From the NCBI GenBank assembly GCA_025559845.1, contig CP048470.1, positions 2,093,001 to 2,157,000 of the forward strand: a DNA stretch of 64,000 nucleotides, in the 5' to 3' direction. The translations under genes and the position numbers were made by a program. This document shows positions 38,078 through 47,303 of this stretch, one piece after another. Each line of letters starts with the position of its first letter. The first letter of the stretch is position 1. The notes beneath the pieces were generated by a model. That model saw only the letters and a program-made list of their open reading frames with translations. It was not told the DNA's origin and did no database searches. The DNA is from Agrobacterium tumefaciens (lineage in GTDB: Bacteria > Pseudomonadota > Alphaproteobacteria > Rhizobiales > Rhizobiaceae).

Positions 38078-38394
38078 TGGTTAGCAGCCCAGCAGCGAAA
38101 CGGGTGCGATCAGGCGTCGTGAGGCCCTACACGGGGATCGGTGAAATTCCTGAAAATTTCGATCCTCGCCCAAGGGCGAGGACCGCATGCCTTGGAGGCC
38201 GGGGCCTTCGAGGCCGATAAAGGATTAGATCTGATTTCGGGATTGCAAAGCCGTGAATGCGTAAAATAACTTATTATTATCAGTTGCTTGTGGCATCTCT
38301 CGCTGCCGTGGCCAGATTCGTCTTTTAGGCTGTTGCACATTCAAAAATCTTCGCATACGTTTTCACTGCAACGTTTCAGTGAGGGAGGAGACTC
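38078..38394. other. Intergenic region with hairpin and LacI-type operator
   Basis: 317 bases after manC. TCCTCGCCC-AA-GGGCGAGGA at 38163-38182 is a 9-bp stem with a two-base loop, perhaps the manC terminator though without T run. The LacI-type operator at 38364-38381 is listed separately. Confidence 0.4.
38364..38381. promoter_or_regulatory. LacI-type operator before the sugar ABC operon
   Basis: CACTGCAACGTTTCAGTG is an 18-base palindrome matching at 8 of 9 pairs, with the AACGTT centre usual for LacI-family operators. It ends three bases before the ribosome site of the binding-protein gene. No LacI gene is adjacent, so the regulator is elsewhere or is ThuR or the 10333 protein. Confidence 0.55.
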
Positions 38395-39630
38395 ATGCGC
38401 ATGCGTGCAATTTCTATGGCTTTTGCGGCCAGTGTTATGATTCCGGCCGGGATGGCCGGTGCTACCGATTTGGAAGTAACCCATTGGTGGACATCGGGCG
38501 GTGAGGCCGCTGCGGTTGCCGAACTCGCCAAAGCTTTTGATGCAACCGGCAACAAGTGGGTGGACGGTGCCATCGCCGGTTCCGGCGGCACGGCTCGTCC
38601 GATCATGATCAGCCGTATCACCGGCGGTGACCCGATGGGCGCCACGCAATTCAATCATGGCCGCCAGGCAGAGGAACTTGTTCAAGCAGGGTTGATGCGC
38701 GATCTGACAGATGTTGCTGAAAAGGGGAAGTGGAAAGACGTCATCAAGCCCGCAAGCTTGCTCGATAGCTGCACCATCGACGGCAAGATCTACTGCGCGC
38801 CTGTGAATATCCATTCGTGGCAATGGCTGTGGCTTTCCAACGAAGCCTTCAAGAAGGCCGGCGTCGAAGTTCCAAAGAACTGGACAGAGTTCGTCGCAGC
38901 GGCGCCCGCGCTGAAAAAGGCCGGCATACAGCCGCTGGCACTCGGCGGTCAGGCGTGGCAGGCGAACGGTTTGTTCGACACTTTGACGATCTCGATTGGT
39001 GGAAAGGATCTCTACCAGAAAGTCTATGCTGACAAGGATTCAGAAGCAGCGGCAGGTCCAGAGATGGCCAAGATTTTCGCCGCAGCCGTTGAAGCGCGCG
39101 ATATGGCCAAAGGCACGAACGTTCAAGACTGGAACCAGGCTACCAACATGGTCATTACCGGAAAAGCCGGCGGCCAGGTCATGGGTGACTGGGCGCAGGG
39201 GGAATTCCAGCTTGCCAATCAAAAAGCCGGTACAGACTATAGCTGCCTTCCTGGTCTCGGGCTCAACGAATATCTGACGACAGGCGGCGATGCCTTCTAC
39301 TTCCCGGTGTTGAAGGATGAAGCGAAATCAAAGGCCCAGGATGTTCTGGCCGAAGTCATCGTTGATCCGAAGACACAGGTCGCCTTCAATCTGAAAAAAG
39401 GATCACTGCCGATACGCGGCGACGTGGACCTTAATGCGGCCAACGACTGCATGAAAAAGGGACTTGCTATTCTCGCCAAGGGCAACGCTCTCACCAGTAC
39501 CGACCAGCTGATTTCTGCCGACACGCAGAAACAGAAGGAAGATCTGATGGCGGAATTCTTTGCGAGTTCATCCATGACCGCCGAGGATGCGCAAAAGCGT
39601 TTTGCTGACATCATCGGTTCGGCGGACTGA
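38395..39630 (+). CDS. Carbohydrate ABC transporter, substrate-binding protein (CUT1)
   Basis: 411 residues with a signal peptide (MRMRAISMAFAASVMIPAGMAGA). The mature part, DLEVTHWWTSGGEAAAVAELAKAF, then GGTARPIMISRITGGDPMGATQFNHGRQAEELVQAG and the sugar-stacking YCAPVNIHSWQWLWLSNEAFKKAGV, is the family of glucose/mannose-type CUT1 receptors (similar to GtsA). Preceded by GGGAGGAGACTC and by a LacI-type operator. Periplasmic receptor for the permeases downstream; the sugar is not certain. Confidence 0.88.
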   Translation: MRMRAISMAFAASVMIPAGMAGATDLEVTHWWTSGGEAAAVAELAKAFDATGNKWVDGAIAGSGGTARPIMISRITGGDPMGATQFNHGRQAEELVQAGLMRDLTDVAEKGKWKDVIKPASLLDSCTIDGKIYCAPVNIHSWQWLWLSNEAFKKAGVEVPKNWTEFVAAAPALKKAGIQPLALGGQAWQANGLFDTLTISIGGKDLYQKVYADKDSEAAAGPEMAKIFAAAVEARDMAKGTNVQDWNQATNMVITGKAGGQVMGDWAQGEFQLANQKAGTDYSCLPGLGLNEYLTTGGDAFYFPVLKDEAKSKAQDVLAEVIVDPKTQVAFNLKKGSLPIRGDVDLNAANDCMKKGLAILAKGNALTSTDQLISADTQKQKEDLMAEFFASSSMTAEDAQKRFADIIGSAD

Positions 39631-39724
39631 TCGATACCGCTGGCGCGGGGGTTGGCTTACCTGCCCCCGTAACTCCCACCCTGCCGATGGCGCTCGTTCG
39701 CGCTAAGCAGGGCGACACGCGAGC

Positions 39725-39793
39725 GGGCAGGTTTCCTGCCCTCCGCGATGGAACGCTCATGCCGCTTTTGTCCTGTGAATGTAACCGTTTACA
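39725..39793 (+). promoter_or_regulatory. Hairpin and second LacI-type operator inside the sugar operon
   Basis: GGGCAGG-TTT-CCTGCCC (39725-39741) is a 7-bp stem and TGTAACCGTTTACA (39780-39793) is a LacI-type palindrome with one mismatch around a central CG. Both lie in the 249-base gap between the binding-protein gene and the first permease gene. They may attenuate, or control separately, the downstream part of the operon. Confidence 0.4.
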
Positions 39794-39879
39794 CAATGCG
39801 CATGAATTCAAGCTGTTACGGCGCTTTTCGTATGTTCCATGGAATGTGCAGCGCTGTCGTGTTCGAGGAGGAGAGAACC

Positions 39880-40782
39880 ATGGCGGGTCAAGCGCATTCC
39901 GGCCGCCCCAACCAGCTTTTTCGCAATCTTAATTCGAAGATTGCCTCCATTCCCATGATCCTGACGGCTGTCGTGATCTTCCTTGGCGGAACGATCTGGA
40001 CAGTCGTTTACTCCTTCACCAATTCGAAACTGCTGCCGCGCGCGACATTCATCGGTTTTGAACAGTATGAACGCCTGTGGGCGGCGCCGCGGTGGATTGT
40101 GTCCATCCAGAACCTTGCGATCTACGGCATTCTTTCGCTGATTTTCAGCCTGGTGATCGGATTTGTCCTCGCCGCACTGATGGACCAGAAAATCCGCTTC
40201 GAAAACACATTCCGAACCATCTTCCTCTATCCCTTCGCACTGTCGTTCATTGTGACGGGCCTGGTATGGCAGTGGCTGTTGAACCCAGAATTTGGCATTC
40301 AGTCGGTGGTCCGATCACTCGGCTGGGAAAGCTTCACCTTCGATCCCCTCTACAACTCCCAGATTGTCATTTACGGCATCTTGATTGCCGCCTTGTGGCA
40401 GGGGACGGGGCTGGTGATGTGCCTCATGCTCGCTGGTCTTCGTGGCATCGATGAGGACATCTGGAAGGCTGCACGCGTCGACGGCATTCCCATGTGGAGA
40501 ACCTATATCCAGATCATCATTCCCATGATGCGGCCGGTTTTCATCACGACGCTTGTCATTATCGCCAGTGGCATCGTCAAGGTCTACGATCTGGTCGTGG
40601 CGCAGACGAGCGGGGGGCCAGGCATCGCGTCTGAGGTGCCCGCGAAATACGTCTACGACTACATGTTCCAGGCGCAGAACCTCGGGCAGGGCTTTGCCGC
40701 CTCGACCATGATGCTTTTGACGGTGGCTATCATCATCATTCCGTGGGCCTACCTTGAATTTGGAGGCAAAAAACGTGGCTAA
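39880..40782 (+). CDS. Carbohydrate ABC transporter, permease subunit 1 (CUT1)
   Basis: 300 residues from the ATG behind GAGGAGGAGAGAACC; an in-frame extension to 39748 crosses an operator and has no ribosome site. MalF-type six-helix domain: IPMILTAVVIFLGGTIWTVVYSFTNS, IYGILSLIFSLVIGFVLAALMD and the EAA loop DEDIWKAARVDGIPMWRTYIQIIIPMMRPVF. Inner-membrane channel half. Its 3' end overlaps the next gene by eight bases. Confidence 0.9.
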   Translation: MAGQAHSGRPNQLFRNLNSKIASIPMILTAVVIFLGGTIWTVVYSFTNSKLLPRATFIGFEQYERLWAAPRWIVSIQNLAIYGILSLIFSLVIGFVLAALMDQKIRFENTFRTIFLYPFALSFIVTGLVWQWLLNPEFGIQSVVRSLGWESFTFDPLYNSQIVIYGILIAALWQGTGLVMCLMLAGLRGIDEDIWKAARVDGIPMWRTYIQIIIPMMRPVFITTLVIIASGIVKVYDLVVAQTSGGPGIASEVPAKYVYDYMFQAQNLGQGFAASTMMLLTVAIIIIPWAYLEFGGKKRG

Positions 40783-41716
40783 TATCAGCACATTGAACAC
40801 GGTTGCCGCAGGCGTCGACCCGGTCGCAAAACAACTGTCCGGGCCTCGGGGAAAAAAACCGAGAAAGAGGCTCTCGCGCCGTAATATCATCCTCTATGGC
40901 ACACTCTTCGTCGCCGCCGCTTATTACCTCTTGCCGCTTTATGTAATGGTCGTCACGTCCCTGAAGGGCATGCCGGAAATACGCATTGGCAACATCTTTG
41001 CTCCACCTGTGGAGATCACGTTTGAACCCTGGGTCAAAGCCTGGGCAAATGCCTGCACCGGCTTGAACTGTGATGGGCTATCGCGTGGCTTCTGGAACTC
41101 CGTACGCATTCTTGTTCCGTCTGTGGTGGTGTCCATCGTCATCGCCTCTGTCAGCGGTTACGCGATGGCAAACTGGAAGTTCAAGGGTTCGGAACTGTTC
41201 TTTTCCATTCTCATCATCGGCGCGTTCATCCCTTACCAGGTGATGATCTATCCGATTGTTATCGTCCTGCGGGAACTCGGTGTTTATGGCACTTTGACCG
41301 GCCTCGTCATCGTACACACGATCTTCGGCATGCCGATCTTGACGTTGCTGTTTCGAAACTACTTTGCGTCATTACCGGAGGAGTTGTTCAAGGCGGCGCG
41401 CATAGACGGTGCGAATTTCTGGCAGATCTATTTCCGCATCATGCTGCCAATGTCATTGCCTATTTTCGTAGTGGCGATGATCCTGCAGGTGACGGGTATC
41501 TGGAACGACTTCCTGTTCGGGGTCGTCTTTACCAGGCCTGAATATTACCCGATGACCGTGCAGCTCAATAACATCGTCAACTCCGTGCAGGGCGTGAAGG
41601 AATACAACGTCAACATGGCGGCCACACTCCTGACCGGAGCAGTTCCCCTGATCGTCTATTTCCTTTCCGGCCGGCTTTTTGTCCGCGGTATTGCCGCCGG
41701 CGCAGTCAAAGGTTGA
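40775..41716 (+). CDS. Carbohydrate ABC transporter, permease subunit 2 (CUT1)
   Basis: 313 residues from the GTG at 40775 behind TTGGAGGCAAAAAAC; it overlaps the previous stop by eight bases. MalG-type domain: IILYGTLFVAAAYYLLPLYVMVVTSLKG, the EAA loop PEELFKAARIDGANFWQIYFRIMLPMSLPIF and a C-terminal basic-rich helix. There is an unusual hydrophilic stretch of about 30 residues before the first helix (RGKKPRKRLSRRN). Confidence 0.9.
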   Translation: MANISTLNTVAAGVDPVAKQLSGPRGKKPRKRLSRRNIILYGTLFVAAAYYLLPLYVMVVTSLKGMPEIRIGNIFAPPVEITFEPWVKAWANACTGLNCDGLSRGFWNSVRILVPSVVVSIVIASVSGYAMANWKFKGSELFFSILIIGAFIPYQVMIYPIVIVLRELGVYGTLTGLVIVHTIFGMPILTLLFRNYFASLPEELFKAARIDGANFWQIYFRIMLPMSLPIFVVAMILQVTGIWNDFLFGVVFTRPEYYPMTVQLNNIVNSVQGVKEYNVNMAATLLTGAVPLIVYFLSGRLFVRGIAAGAVKG

Positions 41717-41720
41717 GCAT

Positions 41721-42809
41721 ATGAACAAAAGCGTTTCCATTCGCGATCTTTCCCTGTCCTTCGGCGCAGTCAGCGTGTTGAAAGACCTCAATCTCGACAT
41801 CTATGACGGCGAGTTCCTTGTGCTTCTGGGCTCTTCAGGCTGCGGAAAATCGACATTGCTCAATTGCATAGCGGGACTTCTGGAGCCGACGGACGGACAG
41901 ATTTTCATCAAGGACCGTAACGTTACATGGGAGGAACCAAAGGATCGCGGTATCGGAATGGTTTTCCAGTCCTATGCGCTTTATCCCCAGATGACGGTTG
42001 AAAAAAATCTGTCATTCGGTTTGCAGGTCGCCAAGGTACCAAAAGAGGAGATCGACCGGCGCGTCGCGCGTGCGGCGGGCATCTTGCAGATTGAGCCCCT
42101 CCTGAAGCGCAAGCCGGCCGAGCTTTCCGGAGGGCAACGCCAACGTGTTGCAATCGGCCGGGCTCTCGTGCGCGATGTCGATGTGTTTCTGTTCGATGAG
42201 CCGCTCTCCAATCTTGATGCCAAGCTTCGCTCGGAACTGCGTGTTGAAATCAAGCGTCTGCATCAGTCGCTGAAGAACACCATGATCTACGTCACTCACG
42301 ATCAGATCGAGGCGCTCACGCTGGCAGATCGAATCGCGATCATGAAAAGCGGCGTCATCCAGCAACTCGCCGATCCGGTCACGATCTACAACAAACCAAG
42401 AAACCTTTTCGTGGCGGGTTTCATCGGTTCGCCCTCGATGAACTTTCTTCGCGGCGAGCTGGCCGAGAAAGACGGAAAGACTGTTTTTGTTACCAATGGC
42501 GTGAGTTTTTCGCTGGATGGCTACACGGCCGAACAGCCGCTTGTTCCAGGCAGCGCAGTTGTCCTCGGCGTCCGTCCAGAGCACGTGCGCGTGGACGCCG
42601 ATATCACCGGTGGTGAAGTGCACGACGCGGTGGTCGATATCGAGGAGCCGATGGGAGCAGACAACCTCATCTGGCTCAAACACGCCGGGCACACGCTGTC
42701 AGTACGCGTTGGCGGCCACAGGCGTTTTTCTCCCGGCACCAAAGTACGCCTGGCCTTCGACATGGCGATGGCCTCGCTGTTTGACGCCGAAAGTGAAGAG
42801 CGGCTCTGA
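41721..42809 (+). CDS. Carbohydrate ABC transporter, ATP-binding subunit (CUT1)
   Basis: 362 residues. Walker A LGSSGCGKST, signature [36 protein letters not shown] and switch His in YVTHDQIEALTLADRIAIM, followed by a C-terminal TOBE/OB domain (LVPGSAVVLGVRPEHVRVD) typical of MalK/UgpC proteins. Four bases after the permease stop. Energises sugar uptake. Confidence 0.93.
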   Translation: MNKSVSIRDLSLSFGAVSVLKDLNLDIYDGEFLVLLGSSGCGKSTLLNCIAGLLEPTDGQIFIKDRNVTWEEPKDRGIGMVFQSYALYPQMTVEKNLSFGLQVAKVPKEEIDRRVARAAGILQIEPLLKRKPAELSGGQRQRVAIGRALVRDVDVFLFDEPLSNLDAKLRSELRVEIKRLHQSLKNTMIYVTHDQIEALTLADRIAIMKSGVIQQLADPVTIYNKPRNLFVAGFIGSPSMNFLRGELAEKDGKTVFVTNGVSFSLDGYTAEQPLVPGSAVVLGVRPEHVRVDADITGGEVHDAVVDIEEPMGADNLIWLKHAGHTLSVRVGGHRRFSPGTKVRLAFDMAMASLFDAESEERL

Positions 42810-42866
42810 CGAAACAAATCCTCACCAATCCCATAGTCCCAAGACAAACATCTCATGGAGGAGACA

Positions 42867-43631
42867 ATGACTGAACTTGGCTTCCAGCTTTACAGCGCTC
42901 GTAACTTTTTACCTTTTTCAAATATATTCAAGAAATTGGCTGAGGCTGGTTACAAACAGGTGGAGGGATACGGTGCCATGTACGCCTCACTGGATGAGGC
43001 GGATCTGAAAGCACTTCGCGAGGAACTAGACGCGAATGGTCTTTCGATGCCAACAGGACATTTTGGTCTGGACCTCTTGGAAGGCGATCCCAAAAAAGCT
43101 CTCAACATCGCAAAGGTTCTCGGTGTGGAGGCAATCTATTGCCCCTACCTGATGCCGGACCAGCGGCCGGCCGACGCGGCTGGATGGTTCGCGTTTGGTA
43201 AGCGCTTGCAGGAGGTCGGAAAGCCTTTCGTTGATGCGGGGCTTACGTTTGGATGGCACAACCACGATTTCGAGTTCAAGACGCTCACAGACGGTTCCAC
43301 GCCGCAGGAACAGATTCTTGCTGGTGGTCCTGACCTCAAGTGGGAAGCAGATATCGCCTGGATCGTGCGTGGTGACGCCGATCCGTTTTCCTGGATTGAA
43401 AGCTACGGAAAACGGATCACCGCTGTTCACGTCAAGGATATCGCTCCCAAGGGTGAAAATACCGATGAAGATGGCTGGGCGGATGTCGGTCATGGTACGC
43501 TGGATTGGAAGGGCTTGATTGATGCCCTGAAGAGCAAAAGTGCCACGCAAAACTTCGTCGTTGAACACGATAATCCCAAAGATATCGATCGACTGATCAG
43601 CCGTTCGATCGCTTCTTTCAAATCCTACTGA
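42867..43631 (+). CDS. Sugar phosphate isomerase/epimerase family protein (TIM barrel)
   Basis: 254 residues behind GGAGGAGACA. Xylose-isomerase-like TIM barrel: LGFQLYSARNFLPFSNIFKKLAEAGYKQVEGYGAMY, then GLTFGWHNHDFEFK and ITAVHVKDIAP carry the metal-binding His, Asp and Glu residues, and NFVVEHDNPKDIDRLI the last Glu. Such proteins next to Gfo/Idh/MocA dehydrogenases act as epimerases or as 3-keto-glycoside lyases. Fifty-seven bases downstream of the ABC ATPase gene, hence the same operon. Confidence 0.85.
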   Translation: MTELGFQLYSARNFLPFSNIFKKLAEAGYKQVEGYGAMYASLDEADLKALREELDANGLSMPTGHFGLDLLEGDPKKALNIAKVLGVEAIYCPYLMPDQRPADAAGWFAFGKRLQEVGKPFVDAGLTFGWHNHDFEFKTLTDGSTPQEQILAGGPDLKWEADIAWIVRGDADPFSWIESYGKRITAVHVKDIAPKGENTDEDGWADVGHGTLDWKGLIDALKSKSATQNFVVEHDNPKDIDRLISRSIASFKSY

Positions 43632-43656
43632 TGACCATTCTTTTGGAGTAACCAAC

Positions 43657-44790
43657 ATGGCCAGAGAACTTGGCGTCGGCATCATCGGATGCGGCAATAT
43701 CTCTACCACCTATTTTTCACTGGCACCGCTCTTCAAGGGCCTGAAGGTGCTGGCTTGCGCTGACCTCAACCGGAATGCCGCCGAATTGAAAGCGGAAGAA
43801 TATGGTGTGAAGGCACAGTCCATAGAGGAACTGCTTTCCAACAGCGAGATCGACGTGGTGGTGAACCTCACCATTCCCGCTGCGCATTTCTCCGTTTCAA
43901 AAGCCGCGCTGGAAGCAGGCAAGCACGTCTATTCGGAAAAACCACTGGTTCTTTCGATGGAAGAAGGAGAAGAGCTTCGCCGTATCGCGAGAGAGAAGAA
44001 GCTCTCCGTCGGTTGCGCACCGGATACTTTCCTTGGCGGCGCGCACCAGCTCGCCCGCAAGTACGTCGATGAGGGCAAGGTTGGGCGCATTACCTCCGGC
44101 ACCTGCCACGTCATGAGCCCCGGTATGGAAATGTGGCATCCCAATCCGGGTTTCTTTTTTCTGAAGGGTGGTGGGCCGATCCTCGATCTCGGTCCTTACT
44201 ACATCGCCAACCTCATCAATTTGATTGGTCCGGTAAAACGTGTTGGCGCCTTGACGACGATGGCCAATCCAACTCGTACCGTCACCAGCCAACCGCTGAA
44301 CGGTCAGGTCATCCCGGTTGAGACGCCGACCAATATCCATGCCCTGCTGGAATTCGTGAATGGCGCAACCATCACGCTTTCGGCGAGTTGGGATGTCTGG
44401 TCACACCGTCACGCGAATATGGAGCTTTACGGTACCGAGGGCTCGATTTATGTGCCCGACCCGAATTTCTTTGGCGGTATTGTTGAGGCCAGCGGTCGCG
44501 ACAAGGATATACAGCCGCTTGAGAACTGGGCGCACCCCTTTGGCGTCTCCAATCAGGAAAGTCCGAACGGCCCGCGTGCCAACTACCGCACTGCTGGTCT
44601 CGCCGATATGGCGCAGGCGCTGATCGAGGGACGCGATGCCCGTTGCTCGCTCGACCGTTCATTGCATGGGATCGATGTCATGACGTCAATCCTCAGGTCT
44701 GGCGAGGAGGGACGTTTCATCGAAATGTCAACGACATGCACGCAGCCTGCCGCACTTGGTATCGAGGAGGCCCAGGCACTGCTGCGCTAA
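43657..44790 (+). CDS. Gfo/Idh/MocA family oxidoreductase
   Basis: 377 residues. NAD(P)-binding motif GVGIIGCGNISTTYFSLAP, EKPLVLSMEEGEELRRIA (the conserved Lys of EKP) and the C-terminal sheet domain with GGGPILDLGPYYIANLINLIGP, whose Asp and the following His-type residues bind sugar. NAD-dependent oxidation or reduction of a sugar or polyol carbon is the usual activity. Last gene of the sugar operon. Confidence 0.9.
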   Translation: MARELGVGIIGCGNISTTYFSLAPLFKGLKVLACADLNRNAAELKAEEYGVKAQSIEELLSNSEIDVVVNLTIPAAHFSVSKAALEAGKHVYSEKPLVLSMEEGEELRRIAREKKLSVGCAPDTFLGGAHQLARKYVDEGKVGRITSGTCHVMSPGMEMWHPNPGFFFLKGGGPILDLGPYYIANLINLIGPVKRVGALTTMANPTRTVTSQPLNGQVIPVETPTNIHALLEFVNGATITLSASWDVWSHRHANMELYGTEGSIYVPDPNFFGGIVEASGRDKDIQPLENWAHPFGVSNQESPNGPRANYRTAGLADMAQALIEGRDARCSLDRSLHGIDVMTSILRSGEEGRFIEMSTTCTQPAALGIEEAQALLR

Positions 44791-44881
44791 GTCGAAGACA
44801 GGCGGCGAGGGCAACTTTGCCGCTTGACGTCTTAAAGTCTGCCAGGCAAGAACGCCGCTCTTACAATCGAGTTATGAGGAA

Positions 44882-44919
44882 CGAAAAAGGCCCGGCGCAC
44901 TGCCAGCGAGCCGGGCCTT
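44882..44919 (-). terminator. Intrinsic terminator for the small-gene pair
   Basis: Minus-strand AAGGCCCGGC / GCCGGGCCTT, 10-bp perfect stem (44910-44919 and 44887-44896), followed by TTTTTCG. It lies 63 bases beyond the stop of the 52-residue membrane peptide and shows that this interval is transcribed leftward. Confidence 0.9.
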
Positions 44920-44981
44920 GCCGCAAGCGACCGTTTCAGGATCGGGCGGCGATCCGGCGGTCGTTGCTTTTTGTGTGGCTG

Positions 44982-45140
44982 CTACAGACCCAGCCAGTGT
45001 GGGATTGTTTTAAGCAGCCAAATGAGGAACACGACGGGTGCGACCCCAACCGCTGCGACAATAGCCGCCAATGCCACAAGAATGACGAGGCCGAGATTCT
45101 TGCCGACACGCTGGCGCTTGGTAGCGAGTGCACTAGTCAC
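44982..45140 (-). CDS. Small membrane protein B (52 aa), unknown function
   Basis: GTG start at 45140, 52 residues. A basic N-terminus (TSALATKRQRVGKN) is followed by one long hydrophobic span (LGLVILVALAAIVAAVGVAP, VVFLIWLLK) and a short HWLGL tail. Its GTG overlaps the stop of the upstream small gene by 8 bases (GTGACTAG), a sign of translational coupling. Together with the strong terminator downstream this supports a true two-gene operon. No known family recognised. Confidence 0.55.
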   Translation of the reverse strand: MTSALATKRQRVGKNLGLVILVALAAIVAAVGVAPVVFLIWLLKTIPHWLGL

Positions 45141-45270
45141 GATCTGACACGCTCACGAGGCCGTGGATCGTCAGTGCGACATAAAGGCTGCCAGAAAGCG
45201 CCATGAGCGCTGCTACGCCGACGGTTGTCAGATCGCCGGCCAAACTCATCAAAATGTCAGCCGCCTTCAT
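45133..45270 (-). CDS. Small membrane protein A (45 aa), unknown function
   Basis: ATG start at 45270, 45 residues, with one membrane span (LTTVGVAALMALSGSLYVALTI). GAAGGGG lies about ten bases upstream. Ends in a charged SVSDRD. Overlaps gene B. It is divergent from queC with 214 bases between. Function unknown; possibly a subunit or regulator of a larger membrane complex, or a toxin-like peptide. Confidence 0.5.
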   Translation of the reverse strand: MKAADILMSLAGDLTTVGVAALMALSGSLYVALTIHGLVSVSDRD

Positions 45271-45484
45271 TCGGTCCGACCCCTTCGTTCATCATGTTGA
45301 GCTTGTTCTAGATCGGGTCCGTTGCCGCCCTATGTCCCGATTGTTTCGAGTTGTTGCTGCGATACAGAAAAATCGTGATGCAACCGACATAGCCGAAAAG
45401 ACTTCCCTTGACGGACGCTTTGCGCTAAAAGCCGCGCCGTTATCCGGTCGCAGCCCACCCGGTCAAAACAAGGGATCTCAAATT

Positions 45485-46195
45485 ATGAAGACTATCGTCA
45501 TCTGCTCAGGCGGATTGGACTCTGTTTCGCTTGCGCATAAGATTGCCGCGGAACACGAACTCATTGCTCTCGTGTCCTTCGACTATGGTCAAAGGCACAA
45601 AAAGGAACTGGACTTCGCGGCCGCCTGTGCGGGGCGTCTTCGCGTTCCGCATCACATCATCGACATTCGCACCATCGGGGCGCATCTGACTGGTTCGGCA
45701 CTGACCGATGACGTGGACGTGCCGGACGGTCACTATGCCGAAGAAACCATGCGTTCAACCGTCGTGCCGAACCGCAATGCGATCATGCTGACCATTGCCT
45801 TCGGGCTAGCTGCAGCTCAGCATGCCGATGCTGTGGCCATTGCCGTTCACGGCGGCGACCACTTTATCTATCCCGATTGTCGTCCCGGCTTCATTGACAG
45901 CTTCAATGCCATGCAGGCGCATGCGCTGGAAGGTTATGCCAGCGTCGAGCTTTTCGCACCATACGTGACGGTCTCGAAGGCTGCGATCGTGACGGATGGA
46001 ACGAAATACGGCACGCCGTTCGGCGAGACCTGGTCCTGTTACAAGGGAGGGCTTCGACACTGCGGTCGGTGTGGCACCTGTGTCGAGCGGCGTGAGGCAT
46101 TTCATCTGGCCGGCGTAACTGATCCGACCGATTACGAAGACCCTGATTTTTGGGTGTCGGCAACGCATGCTTATGCGGCTCAGGAGGTGCGATAG
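45485..46195 (+). CDS. queC: 7-cyano-7-deazaguanine synthase QueC
   Basis: 236 residues from the ATG at 45485. ATP-pyrophosphatase P-loop CSGGLDSVSLAHKIA, SFDYGQRHKKELDFA, NRNAIMLTIAFGLA and the zinc-binding Cys cluster SCYKGGLRHCGRCGTCVERREAF. It converts 7-carboxy-7-deazaguanine to preQ0 with ATP and ammonia. First of queCDE; overlaps queD by one base (TAGTG). Confidence 0.95.
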   Translation: MKTIVICSGGLDSVSLAHKIAAEHELIALVSFDYGQRHKKELDFAAACAGRLRVPHHIIDIRTIGAHLTGSALTDDVDVPDGHYAEETMRSTVVPNRNAIMLTIAFGLAAAQHADAVAIAVHGGDHFIYPDCRPGFIDSFNAMQAHALEGYASVELFAPYVTVSKAAIVTDGTKYGTPFGETWSCYKGGLRHCGRCGTCVERREAFHLAGVTDPTDYEDPDFWVSATHAYAAQEVR

Positions 46196-46551
46196 TGTTT
46201 CGTATCACCAAGGAGTTTCATTTCTCGGCATCACATCAGCTCAAAAGCCTCCCTGCCGAACATCAATGCGCGCGTCTTCACGGGCACAACTACGTCGTGG
46301 AGGTTGAGCTTGCCGGTGCGGAGCTAAATGAGCACGGCTTTGTTCGGGACTATCACGAGCTTTCTCCGCTAAAGCATTATATCGACGATCATTTTGACCA
46401 TCGTCACCTGAACGATGTGTTGGGTCACGACCGCGTAACAGCAGAATGTCTGGCAAAGCACTTTTACGAATGGTGCAAGGAGCGGCTGCCGGAAACCAGT
46501 GCCGTACGCGTCAGTGAGACAGCAAAGACATGGGCGGAATACCGGCCATGA
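46195..46551 (+). CDS. queD: 6-carboxytetrahydropterin synthase QueD
   Basis: 118 residues from the GTG behind CAGGAGGTGCGATA. Zinc-ligand His in FHFSASHQL and [11 protein letters not shown], catalytic Cys in [33 protein letters not shown]. It converts dihydroneopterin triphosphate to 6-carboxytetrahydropterin. Confidence 0.95.
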   Translation: MFRITKEFHFSASHQLKSLPAEHQCARLHGHNYVVEVELAGAELNEHGFVRDYHELSPLKHYIDDHFDHRHLNDVLGHDRVTAECLAKHFYEWCKERLPETSAVRVSETAKTWAEYRP

Positions 46552-47303
46552 GCCTGGCCGCCACGAAAACCGCGACCAAGGAAACGACGATCCGCATCAG
46601 TGAAATCTTCGGCCCAACGATACAGGGCGAGGGCTTGCTGATTGGTGTGCCGACCGTATTTGTTCGCACCGGTGGCTGCGATTATCGCTGCTCCTGGTGC
46701 GATACGCTGCATGCCGTTGATAGCGAGTATCGCGATACGTGGGCGCCCATGTCGGTTGACGCGATCTGGTGCGAGGTGAGACGGCTTTCTGGCGGTGTAC
46801 CCCTGACGGTCTCGCTTTCTGGCGGCAATCCGGCCATTCAACCGTTCGCAGAACTCCTTACGAGGGGACATGCGGACGGGTATCGTTTCGCGCTAGAAAC
46901 GCAAGGCAGTGTCGCGAAGAACTGGTTCGGTGCTCTCGACTATCTGGTGCTCAGTCCCAAGCCGCCTTCGAGCGGTATGGAAACGGACTGGAATGCATTT
47001 GAGCAATGTCTCGTCGCAGCCGGTAAGCATCCACAGCTGGCTTTGAAGATCGTTGTTTTCGATGATGCGGATTACGCTTATGCGAAAGATGCCGCCGCCC
47101 GCTTTCCGCATCTCCCAATCTATCTGCAACCTGGTAACCACACCCCACCACCACCTGACGATGACAACGCTCGCGTCGATATCGATGGTGTGATGGACCG
47201 AATGTTGTGGCTGGTGGACAAGGTCTCGGCCGATCGTTGGTTTGCAGCCCGCGTGTTGCCGCAGCTCCATGTGCTTTTGTGGGGAAACAAAAGGGGCGTG
47301 TGA
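46548..47303 (+). CDS. queE: 7-carboxy-7-deazaguanine synthase QueE
   Basis: 251 residues. Overlaps queD (ATGA). Radical-SAM Cx3CxxC cluster in [32 protein letters not shown] and SLSGGNPAI are QueE-type. It uses SAM and an iron-sulfur cluster to contract the pterin ring to 7-carboxy-7-deazaguanine. The folE step is encoded elsewhere. Confidence 0.93.
   Translation: MSLAATKTATKETTIRISEIFGPTIQGEGLLIGVPTVFVRTGGCDYRCSWCDTLHAVDSEYRDTWAPMSVDAIWCEVRRLSGGVPLTVSLSGGNPAIQPFAELLTRGHADGYRFALETQGSVAKNWFGALDYLVLSPKPPSSGMETDWNAFEQCLVAAGKHPQLALKIVVFDDADYAYAKDAAARFPHLPIYLQPGNHTPPPPDDDNARVDIDGVMDRMLWLVDKVSADRWFAARVLPQLHVLLWGNKRGV

Noticed and set aside
45271..45484. preQ1 riboswitch before queC
   Set aside because: I looked for the conserved preQ1 aptamer core and found none.
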